From: Furcasterigmium furcatum
Taxonomy: Eukaryota; Ascomycota; Sordariomycetes; Glomerellales; Plectosphaerellaceae
Assembly: GCA_001599815.1 (NCBI GenBank)
Contig: BCIA01000003.1
Span: 4,278,001 to 4,342,000, forward strand
Length of the DNA stretch: 64,000 nt
Reading direction: 5' to 3'
How positions within the stretch are numbered: the first letter of the stretch is position 1; the number at the start of each line of letters is the position of its first letter. Positions 55,129 through 64,000 of this stretch are shown here, one piece after another. Below the pieces are notes generated by a model. The model was not told the origin of the DNA. It saw only the letters and a program-made list of their open reading frames with translations, and did no database searches. The translations under genes and the position numbers were made by a program.

Positions 55129-58100
55129 ATGTACTGGCCAACGGGCACCCCGAGCATCTTCGCTACCAGTAGCAGCTCTGGTCCCGAATTCAACCTCGTC
55201 GTTTCTGATGATGGCATCTCAAGCCCATTCGACAACCCCTCGCCCGGGGCATCGGCTCTGTCTCAGGAGGGCCCTCTGCTTGACGCCCCTGCCCCAAGTC
55301 CGGCCCAGGACGACCTGGATCCGGCAACTCCAATGACACCCTTGACTCCTGCAGTCAAGTCTGTCGAGAAGGAGGAATCAACACCACTGACGTCGGGTCA
55401 TCGGCCCACCTCTCCCCGACCGCTGGCAAAGGTCCCCCTGAAGGACCCTATACTTGCCTTGCGCATGTCTCGGAATGGACATATCTTCGCAGTTATCACG
55501 GCCACTTCCATGACTATCTGGCAAACGAAGCCTACCGTTATTCTGGCCGTCATTGTGCGGTCTGAAACGTCGCTCAAGTCGTATGGCGAGAACGTGAATC
55601 TTCTCATGAGGCCGGACTCCTCGATTCTGGTTATTCACACAACGCTCGGCTACTTGATCACATACTCGCTCGCAACAGATTCCGAAGCTAAGGTCTACCG
55701 ACCCTATTTCCCAAGTTATGCCAATGTTCAGCGGCGCCGCCAACATCATGCTGGACCGGGGAGCAGCGCGCCAGATCAGTTCCTGTGGGGCCCTGGCGAA
55801 GGAGGAGGAGCCCGCGATGTCAGCGTGCGCTTCCGGATGGTTATCAAGGTAGATGCTGGGATTGCGTGCGCCCTGGCCCTCGAGGACGAGCTGGTCGTCG
55901 CGACCCGCAAACCCTCGGCAGTGCAGTGCATCCGGTGGACACCCGACAATACCGGGAGTCAAACGAAAACGGAGATGGTCAGCCGCATGGGATGGCTTGA
56001 TAAGAAGGCGACCATTCTGGAGATGACCCACGATCGACCCATGAATCTGTCCACCTGGATCACCAGTGATGGTAGCGCGCACGCTGTGCAGCGACTGCCC
56101 AGACCATCGGGCAAGAGTTCGGCAAGCGACGCCGAATCGAAGAAGCTCTTCAAAGGGTATTGTTTCCACTCGCCTACCAACGAGTCGGAGAAGGCGTGCC
56201 GAGCAGTCGTAAATGCCCGCTTCTCACTCATCGCCGTGGGATGCGCGAGCGGAAACATCCGTGTCTACTCAGCCCGAGACTACGCAGGCAACATCCCTCC
56301 ATCTCACACTCACATCCTCCCTGTGTCGTCCAGCGTCTCCGGGTCGCTGACCACCCTGAGCTATTCTCCGGACGGCTACTGTCTTTTCGCGGGCTTCGAC
56401 AAGGGCTGGGCCACCTGGAGCGTATACGGAAAGTTGGGAAGCCACAGCTTTGGCGCTGATGGGTCAATTGCAGAATCCACGGGAGAGCACTGGCTGACTT
56501 CCGTCTTGGATGCAGTCTGGTTTGGTGGGGGGTCTGAGCTCTTGATGGCGAGTTCTCAGCATGAGGCAATCTGGGCCCTCGAGATGGCCAGAAGTGCAGT
56601 CACCGGTTGCTACAATTCAGCAAATCTGCTGCGGACTGTGCTCCAGACCAGCACAAGCGTCATGGTCTACCGCGGTTACGACTTGCCAGATTTGGCATCC
56701 ATTTCTGCAGAGCCTTTCCTTTGGCACACGACAAAAGTCCCCGCGGCATATCTCCTTAACCAGTGGCCAATCCGTCACACTGTCATCTCTCCCGATGGGC
56801 GTTACGTCGCAGTAGCTGGACGGCGCGGGCTGGCTCATTACAGCGTCAACAGCAGCCGCTGGAAGACGTTTCCCAACGAAGACATGGAGAACGAGTTCCA
56901 GGTCAGGGGAGGCATGTGCTGGTATCAGCACATCCTGGTGGCTGCCGTTGAAGCCAACAAGGCATATGAACTTCGCCTATATTCCAGAGAAGCGGCTCTG
57001 GACAGCTCAATGGTGGTGCACACACAGCCGATCTCCTCACCAATCGTGCTGGTGACGTTCTCGGGCGAAGATTCTCTGCTCGTTTACACCTACGAGAACC
57101 TTCTCTACCACTTCATCTTCACCCCTTATGCCGGTTCAGTGAGGCTCGTCCAACTCGGGCAGATCGCCTTCCATGGCATTGTGAGATCTCCAGCCAGAGT
57201 TCGCGGCCTCAGTTGGATTCTGCCGGAGAGCCAACTGATAGACGGCGACCCGTCGCAGGACGTCACGACTGCAAGCGTGCTGTTCTTGGTTGACGCAAAG
57301 CTCGTCCTCTTACGGCCCACAGTGAACAATGAGGGCCATCTGAAGTATGACATGCGTGTTATATCTCAGAATGTCGAATTCTACGTGAGCATGCGGGATC
57401 ACGCGCATCTGGACGGGCTTACAGAGCCCGTCCTGGAAAACGGGTTGTCCTCGGCCATTAACCTCCGAAACTCGCTGTGGCTCTTCGATGGAAGTGACTT
57501 GAAGTTCTGGCCTGATACTCAAGAGGTATTACAGGCAACTTCCGAAGCACTCCCCGATCTTCCTCCCACGGTGTCTATACCTCTTGATTTCTACCCTCTT
57601 TCTACGCTCCTAGCAAAGGGCATCGTCTTGGGAGTCGAGGCGGACCTCACACAACGTCGGGATCTAAGCCTCTCCCTTTTCCGCTTCTCGATTCGGGTAT
57701 GTATTGCTTGTGAACCTTGTAACAATGTTGTTTGCTAACTGGGACAGACGCACCTCTTCCTTTCAGATGCCCTTCGATTCTTGCTCTGCGATGGCAAAGC
57801 TGCAGAAGCGGTTCAGTTGGCAGAGCAGTACCAACACTTGGAATACTTTGCTCATGCCTTGGAGATGCTACTCCACAAGGTATTGGATGAGGAGGTCGAT
57901 TCCACCCCCGCCCCGGAGGCGGCCATATTGCCGCGGGTCTTGTCATTGCTTTCTTCTTTCAAGCACTACCTGGACATTGTGGTCCGGTGTACAAGGAAAA
58001 CGGAGGTCAGGCAGTGGCGAACACTGTTTGCATATCTCCCGCCTGTTCAAGAGCTTTTTGAAGAGTCATTGCAGAGGGGCTCCCTGAAAACGGCAGGCGG

Positions 58101-58455
58101 CTACTTGATTGTTCTCCACACGCTGGACGAGATGGGCTCGGCGCCTGAGCAGACAACACGGCTGCTATCTAGAGCGATGCGCGAACAGGACTGGGAGCTG
58201 TGCAAAGAGCTCGCTCGCTTCCTGGCGGCGATGGACGACACAGGAAACACGTTGCGCGAGGCTATGGAGTCGGTGAACATATCAGTTGACTCAGGAGGTG
58301 GGAGGCAGCGGCCAGGGCTATCCCTACTGGATGTGCCGGGCAGCAGGCGGTTGAACGGATCAGGGTCAAAGAGTAGCGACGACGGCTCCGAGTCTGACAC
58401 TCTTTCCGCGAGCGACGCGGCAAGCCTTGATTCCGTCCGACGCCTGACACCTTGA
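55129..58455 (+). CDS. RIC1: RIC1, subunit of the Ric1-Rgp1 exchange factor for Ypt6/Rab6
   Basis: Large WD40-like protein that, with Rgp1, activates the Rab GTPase Ypt6 at the Golgi for endosome-to-Golgi retrieval. Exons 55129-57696 and 57748-58455; intron 57697-57747 (GTATGT, GCTAACT branch, ACAG; 51 nt). The product is 1091 aa, close to yeast Ric1. It opens MYWPTGTPSIFATSSSSGPE, the conserved first blade. A Pro/Thr-rich insert (about 40-95) precedes PLKDPILALRMSRNGHIFAV. Further WD-like strands include LTTLSYSPDGYCLFAGFDKG and PIRHTVISPDGRYVAVAGRR. The splice gives RFSIRTHLFLSDALRFLLCD, entering the C-terminal helical Ric1 domain (AVQLAEQYQHLEYFAHALEM). The tail is Ser/Asp-rich. SFT2 in this window acts in the same transport route. 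Confidence 0.93.
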
Positions 58456-58910
58456 AAGGTTGGGGGGGAGGCAATCTCTGCACGAGTGCAGATGGATCCA
58501 CGCCGTGGTACCCGGAGCCAAGATGGCACCGATACACTAGATTATTCCAGGTCATCTGCCTGGACGACAATAATGACCTGAATTCCACTGGATGTCAGGT
58601 ACCCCTGAATGTTTGACCACCCAAGTCACACCGAGATAAGAGTGACCCACTTTTCTCACCGAATCCCCCACCTCCCCGCGGTCGCATTCGCCCAGCCCAC
58701 AGCAGCCGCACCGTTGATTTCTCGTTGAACCTCACTTCTACAACCGCATAGCCCGAACTCGCCCTCGACCATACCTACCATACGCACTGCGCCTTTTCCC
58801 GGCACGCGCAAGAAATCTCGGGATATCCTTTTGCATGCGACACCATTAGCAGGTCCAGGAAAGACGAGCTTATTCGCCGAGCAGCTATCGTCGCTGTTCT
58901 GGCCGAGACG
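58456..58910. other. Promoter/leader region of CK2 beta
   Basis: 455 bp between the RIC1 stop and the CK2-beta start. It holds the RIC1 3' UTR and the CK2-beta promoter. Nothing distinctive seen. Confidence 0.5.
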
Positions 58911-60623
58911 ATGGACGACTTCGTGAGCGAGTCGGACAGCGACTACACTAGCTACTGGAGGGACTGGGTAAGTGATTCTTGGATTATCCTTCATTCGGAC
59001 GCGGGAGGTGCTCCTGGGCTTTGATGCGGACGCGATGGCGGGGCAGGTGCTTGCGAGGGGCGAGCCGTTCCTGGCTCTTGCGGGCATACCTCCGACTCGA
59101 CTCGGCTCGACATCACACACGACGACACAAACATCACCTCGACTGCATACACCTCTCGACGAGCCATCGCTTGAACTCCGCCGTTTCTTTGGCCTCATAT
59201 TGCTACCAGAGCAGCGTTTCACCCGACTGAGCCCACCCGTTGCGTCGACACTCTCTGGCGTCCCCGACGCGTCATCCAACTACATCGCCTACCGAGTCGC
59301 CAGAGAAACAGTTTCGGTCTTGACGGAGTATCGGGATCAATTCATGGCGCCTCCATTTCGAATACGAACCCAAAATTCGAGCTCCGGCAGCTCTACGAGG
59401 AGCTCGGACTGGGCCCCCGCTCCAACACAACCCTCTTCCACTGCACAAGACTCAGACTCTGGCAGGATGAGGATCTTAGATTGGGTGCCGCGCCCGCCGG
59501 GCAGTGCACACGATTCAGATACGAGCGGGACGAGGTCTCCAGACTGGGCGCCGCAGCCCACGGCCACGGAAGACCATTCAGATATGAGTGGGATGAGGTC
59601 GTCGGACTAGGAGACGGCGCCAGCTCACCCTCCTAGTCCTGTTCAAGATTTAGACACGAGCGAGGGAACTGAGAACTGGACCGCCCAAGCTTCGCCCCTC
59701 GCCAGCGCTGCCTACGATCCGGAGCCGCCAAACAGTGACCCGTCTGAAAAGGAAGATGTTTCCAGCAGTGTGACGCTAACGTGCCATTTTGCCCAACAGT
59801 TTATATCGTCTCGCGGAAACGAGTACTTTTGCGAGATCGACGAGGACTACCTGACCGACCGCTTTAACCTCACCGGCCTCAACACCGAGGTCCAGTACTA
59901 TCAGTATGCCCTGGACCTGGTGACTGACGTCTTCGACCTCGACTGCGACGACGACATGCGCGAGACTATAGAAAAGTCGGCCCGCCACCTCTACGGCCTG
60001 GTTCATGCGCGGTACATCGTCACGACGCGGGGTCTGCAAAAAATGGTTCGTTGGTCCCCTGGCCGCACTCCCCCTACCCGTCCCGACCTGACGCTGACCT
60101 TTATTCCAACCAGCTGGAGAAGTATAAGAAGGGCGACTTTGGCAAATGCCCCCGTGTCATGTGCCAGTCCCACCCCCTCCTGCCCATGGGCCTCTCCGAT
60201 GTACCCAATTTCAAGCCCGTCAAGCTCTACTGCGCTCGCTGCGAGGACGTCTACAACCCAAAGTCCTCGCGCCACGCCGCCATTGACGGCGCTTACTTCG
60301 GCACTTCTTTCCACAATGTCCTCTTCCAGGTCTACCCCACCCTCGTCCCCTCAAAGTCCGTCGAGCGTTATGTCCCCCGGGTTTATGGCTTCAAGGTTCA
60401 CGCCCCCGCCGCTCTTATCCGCTGGCAGTCTGCCCGTCGCGACGATATGCGCCGCCGCCTGCGCAAGATGGACGTCGAGGTCGGCTTCCGTGACGAGAAT
60501 GGCGTGCTGGAGGAGCTCGACGACGACGACGTCGAGATTGAGTTGGAGGGTGCCGACGCCGTCCAGCCCAGGGGCGAGACGACTACGACGACTACGACAA
60601 CACAGACCGCCCTGCCGACGTGA
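58911..60623 (+). CDS. CKB1: Casein kinase II regulatory (beta) subunit
   Basis: Regulatory dimer subunit of protein kinase CK2. Exons 58911-58967, 59800-60045, 60114-60623; introns 58968-59799 (832 nt, GTAAGT...ACAG) and 60046-60113 (68 nt, GTTCGT...CCAG). The product is 270 aa. Exon 1 gives MDDFVSESDSDYTSYWRDW, joined to FISSRGNEYFCEIDEDYLTD, the unbroken family N-terminus; this fixes the long intron. DVFDLDCDDDMRE is the acidic loop. The zinc-binding cysteines are C113, C118 (CPRVMC) and C141, C144 (YCARCED), which form the dimer interface. YNPKSSRHAAIDGAYFGTSF is the highly conserved kinase-contact region. The tail is acidic and ends in a Thr run. The first intron is about ten times the local norm and contains an open, repeat-bearing frame; see the next entries. 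Confidence 0.95.
58968..59799 (+). other. Long first intron of CK2 beta containing an open reading frame
   Basis: 832-nt intron with a consensus donor and acceptor. A plus-strand frame, in register with the following exon, is open from 58972 to the TAG at 59608-59610 and again from there to the acceptor. It contains protein-like sequence (LELRRFFGLILLPEQRFTRL, YIAYRVARETVSVLTEYRDQ) and then a 21-codon tandem repeat. The exon 1 frame entering the intron reaches a stop within about 20 codons, so simple retention would truncate CK2 beta. Whether any of it is translated cannot be judged from sequence. Confidence 0.75.
59371..59700 (+). repeat. Degenerate 63-nt (21-codon) tandem repeat inside the CK2 beta intron
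   Basis: Units begin at about 59371, 59446, 59509, 59572 and 59644; the middle three are exactly 63 nt apart. In one frame they read QNSSSGSSTRSSDWAPAP, QDSDSGRMRILDWVPRP, HDSDTSGTRSPDWAPQP, DHSDMSGMRSSD-stop and QDLDTSEGTENWTAQA. Codon-level periodicity with conserved DSD...DWAP suggests a coding origin. Unit 4 carries the TAG. Confidence 0.7.
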
Positions 60624-61287
60624 GGGCGAGGCAGACACGCCAACGGGATCAAATACATAAACGCCGCAGACGTGGAGGGGGTCGCCTGGACCTCCGCGAA
60701 AGCTGCTACGAAGGGACGGCCGGGACGTGCGGAGGAGCGGGATCGGCTTTTTCACTACCAGGGCTCATATAGGGATTGGCAAAGGAGTTCAGTGTTGTCT
60801 TGCTGCGCCATGTGTTTCCTTGCCTCGCATCGTCGTGTTTCTCTGACATGGAGTGTCCAGGGTGGCACGGCTACTCCCCAGTGCAACGCCGCACCCAGGC
60901 CGAGAGGCCTCCATCGATCGCTTCTGTGCTGACAGTTCGGATAATCTGACATTCGAGATGTACGTATTCTGTCTTCGATCGATCATACAGTCAATTCGCA
61001 ACCACTTGCCCGACCCATCCCCAGAGATCCGGGGCCACAGCCCTATGCAAGGCTGTCCGTAGTCGAGCAGTGGTATTCCTCTCTTTTTGTGTCCAAACCA
61101 AATTTCATACCGCGGCGCCGGCGGTCTGTTATCGTGACAAGCCTATGACCATGATTACACGCAAGCAAACAAACAGTTCAGCAAGAGCTCCGCGCTACAG
61201 TGTGTGTCGTTCCAGTACCCTCTATCCTGAATTCACCGGAGAAACATGAACGTGGAAAACAGCAGACGTGACACTACGCCCTTATTA
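60624..61287. other. Convergent 3' region between CK2 beta and the PAP2 phosphatase
   Basis: About 660 bp, tail to tail, expected to hold both 3' UTRs. No conserved frame. Confidence 0.5.
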
Positions 61288-62821
61288 TCACCTAGCGTTG
61301 TAGGTCGCGTCGTAGCTTTGGTTTTGCTGGTATGCCTCCGCCGAGTAGGAAGAGTAGGGTTGGAAACGCTCGTCTCCCTGTCCATCAGGGACCCTACTGT
61401 CGGCGCCTTGGGCGTCATCGGCTTGGTGGGAGCTGCCGTTATTTGCTCCGTTGCGTCGCCTTTCTTTCATGTGTTCTTCGACCTGGGTCGAGGTCGTGCC
61501 GACATCCACACTATGCCTGCGCAGCGCCTCCTCCTCGTCCCCGGCACGCATCAAATATGAATCCTTGTCCGTAGCGTAGCTGTGAGAGCCAACTCCGGAC
61601 CACCAAGCCTTGTCATGGCTGCGAGGTCCCCATGCCCAGCCGGCGCCGGAACGCATGGGAAGGTGGTAGTAGTAGAAGGCGAACACAGATGCAACCAGGC
61701 CGATGAAGTACCCGAACATGATGTCAAAGACGTGGTGACGGAAGTCCCACCATCGAGAGCCCGCGATGAAGACGGAGAGGAGCGTTGGGGCGACCATGAG
61801 GACCAGGAGATAGATGGGCGGCGCAGCAGCTTGGCGGCGAATGGACCTCAGGTTTCGCTGGCGCTGAACAAAGTGTTCGGCCTCGCCGGCGAAAGAAGGA
61901 CGACCGGCGGCGTCAGTCATCTGAGAGGGAAAGGCGGAGAAGGCGGATTCCGCGACATTTCCAGATGGGGTCACATAGGGAAATGTGACGGCGAACTTGC
62001 TGGCGAGGAATAGGGACAGGTATATCAGGCCGGCGGATGAGGCGCTGGAGTGGCCGGAGGGGTAGCTCCTGAAGCCCTCGTGGAGCTTGTAGTCGTCGGT
62101 CTGCTGGCAGATTTCGGCAGAGACGAGCATGCCGAGGCTCAGGACCTGGTTCAGGTCGGTGGGACGGTCCTCGCTGGCAACGCCGCCGACAATGTATCGG
62201 CTGAAGTTGGCGAGGTCGGGCTCGCATCGGGAGATAAGATCAGGGCGCGGTCTGCCGAACAAGTTCTTCATGCCGTTTGTAATGAACCAGGTTGCGACGA
62301 TCGACAGGGCGAGGCCGAGCCAGCCGGCATGAAGCTCCCAGAACTTGCGCTTCCATATCAGGGCTTTCGGGGTGCCCACGGGGACGGTGTTGCCGGGGAC
62401 TAAAACGAGGCAGACGACAAGAATGACGAGAACGGGGATGGCAATGACGAGGACGAGCAGGAGCCAGACGGGGACAGTCTCGTTCTTTTGGTAGGGAAAG
62501 CTGTTCGTGGTTAAGTTAGCATGGTTCCAGCCCCGGAGGGAGGGTAGGCAGAGGTAGTAGAACTGACGAGATGTTGGGGTCCAGCAGGGAGAAGGGCCGC
62601 TTGTTGGGCTCGATGAGTGCCACTCCGCCACCAGCGGCAGCAACGACGAGAAGGACGAGCCAGTCAAAGACGTAGGATCCGACGAGCGATATTGTCCAGG
62701 AGCGGTCGCGCTGAATGCCAAAACGGCCAGAACGTGGTGGCGGCGAGGCGTCGGCCATCTTGTAGTATTCGGGCCTCTTCGAGACGGGTCTGAGGTTGCT
62801 CAAGGGGATCGAATCCGGCAT
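61288..62821 (-). CDS. PAP2-family lipid phosphate phosphatase (DPP1/LPP1-like)
   Basis: Integral membrane phosphatase that removes phosphate from phosphatidate, diacylglycerol pyrophosphate or similar lipids, at the vacuole or Golgi in yeast relatives. Exons 62821-62568 and 62500-61288; intron 62567-62501 (GTCAGT, GCTAACT branch, ACAG; 67 nt). The product is 488 aa. The join gives LLDPNISFPYQKNETVPVW. All three phosphatase motifs are present: KNLFGRPRPD, SYPSGHSSAS and SRWWDFRHHVFD, so the active site looks complete. About six membrane helices are visible, including WLVLLVVAAAGGGVALI, LLLVLVIAIPVLVILVVCLV, LHAGWLGLALSIVATWFITN and IYLLVLMVAPTLLSVFIAGS. An insert of about 50 residues separates motif 2 and motif 3. 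The C-terminal 100 residues are hydrophilic and Gln/Ser-rich. The start could instead be the second ATG at 62758. Confidence 0.92.
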
Positions 62822-64000
62822 TGGACGGGGTGGCTCCGAGTAGCGGGAGCGTGTTGAATGTTTAAGTAGGAGGGTTGAAGGTCGGCTCGCTTTCCAACCC
62901 GAAGCGAAAGGCACTAAACCACAGTTCCCAATGGTCAAAGGGCGACCTGTGACCTCACTCCACCGCGGTAGTCTGATCTTCCGGATCGACAAGCGGGATC
63001 TAGACGGATGCCGAGAGTGCGCGGCGCCACCTGCTGCTGAAGGCGAAGGGAGGCGGCGGGGAGCGTTCGGCCACCAAGAGTTAGAAGACGACCGGCGGAT
63101 GACGACGACGACTGGGGGTCCTTCGCAACGACCTGGTAGGCTGCGTCTCGTTTTTATGCTTCACTTTGGTGAGTTTTGGGTCGTTGCTTCCCCATGAACA
63201 GGGAGGGAGCTTTTAAATTTGGACCCTGAAGTCATTCCTTCCCTCCTGATTCAGGTTCAACATGCGCCCACCAGCAAGGCCCCCTGCCGCGTCACTGCCC
63301 GGCCTAAGCTTTACCTTCCTTACGCGTCGTCCGGGCCCATTTCTCGATGCATCCCAGGGGCCCTTTGGCTGGGCCCTCGGATTCGCAGCCTCTCCATAAT
63401 AAGCCCTAACATGCGACGCCCATCTCCGGGCCTGACTTGCATCCCTCGGCGCTGCAAGGTAAGGCTGACTTCGTCAAGCTGTTCAATCATCAATCGCATA
63501 CCTGCGCATTCTCTTCCCCTTCTGGCTGTCTCGGGCTGGCGCTTCCCAGAGCGCCAACTCATTCTCCTGGGCTTGAAACGACCCGGGGCGACGTCAGATC
63601 CATGACGGCGCATCACACTAAAAGGGAAATGGGTCGCGTGGCAGTGCACACCCATCCCTTCCATTTTCTCGGCGCTAACGCACTAAAAACACGACTGCCC
63701 CCAAGTGCCGATGGCCGATGTCTTGGTATCGCCCGTTACAGCCAATGGCGTTTCCCACTCGGAATGATTGTCGAGAACGCAATGCAGTGTATTTATCCCC
63801 CGATCGCCCATAAAACAAACAGAATCCATGGACCAGACAGACAACAAAATGTATGTACAACGTTTTGGAGAGCATCATGACCGCCTCGTCCCACACTCCC
63901 CCTGGTCCCTCGCCGTCCGCCTCCTGGGAGCACCCAACCGGCAACATAAACACGCACACGTCGAGCCAAACGCCTGCTGAAACCAGTCTTCCTTTGCGGT
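62822..64000. other. Upstream region of the PAP2 phosphatase to the window end
   Basis: 1.2 kb with no recognisable gene. It contains the phosphatase promoter. The final 500 bases show short open frames without family character. A flanking gene may start beyond the window. Confidence 0.45.

Overview
This window is nuclear DNA from a filamentous ascomycete, most likely a Sordariomycete. It is GC-rich. Genes carry one to six short introns (mostly 50-115 nt) with GTRNGT donors, CTNAC-type branch sites and YAG acceptors. The protein families are the fungal versions: Npr3, Sft2, a two-finger C2H2 regulator, a Zn2Cys6 factor, a DUF3824-type protein and a fungal acetate kinase. I found no bacterial operons, CRISPR arrays, rRNA, convincing tRNA genes or recognisable transposons.

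Layout, left to right. A 3'-truncated ethanolamine kinase (minus, off the left edge) is divergent from NPR3 of the GATOR1/SEACIT complex (plus, 3 exons). A bHLH regulator (minus) follows. After about 4.1 kb without a recognisable gene comes the Golgi-traffic protein SFT2 (plus, 4 exons). Next are a La-motif RNA-binding protein (plus), whose reading frame continues sensibly past an in-frame TAG, and a DUF3824-type protein (plus). The splicing factors CLF1 (minus) and PRP31 (plus) are divergent, 342 bp apart. About 7.3 kb without a recognisable gene precedes a C2H2 zinc-finger regulator (plus). Then come acetate kinase (minus), an uncharacterised 4-exon gene (minus) and an MFS phosphate-type transporter (plus, 5 exons). 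A regulator-like gene and an omega-type glutathione transferase (both minus) can be spliced into one continuous reading frame. A Zn2Cys6 factor (minus, 7 exons) and THO subunit TEX1 (minus, 6 exons) follow; TEX1 is divergent from RIC1 (plus, 2 exons). The window closes with casein kinase 2 beta (plus), which has an unusually long first intron, and a PAP2 lipid phosphatase (minus).

Functionally this is a housekeeping neighbourhood: nutrient signalling (NPR3, phosphate uptake), phospholipid metabolism (ethanolamine kinase, PAP2 phosphatase), Golgi/endosome traffic (SFT2, RIC1), RNA biogenesis (La protein, CLF1, PRP31, TEX1), acetate metabolism and several transcription factors. No biosynthetic cluster or defence system is apparent.

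The observations most worth checking are the regulator/GST fusion frame, the in-frame TAG in the La gene, and the 832-nt CK2-beta intron holding a 63-nt-period tandem repeat. Exon coordinates were worked out by hand from reading-frame continuity and splice signals. All functional calls rest on recognising protein motifs, not on searches.
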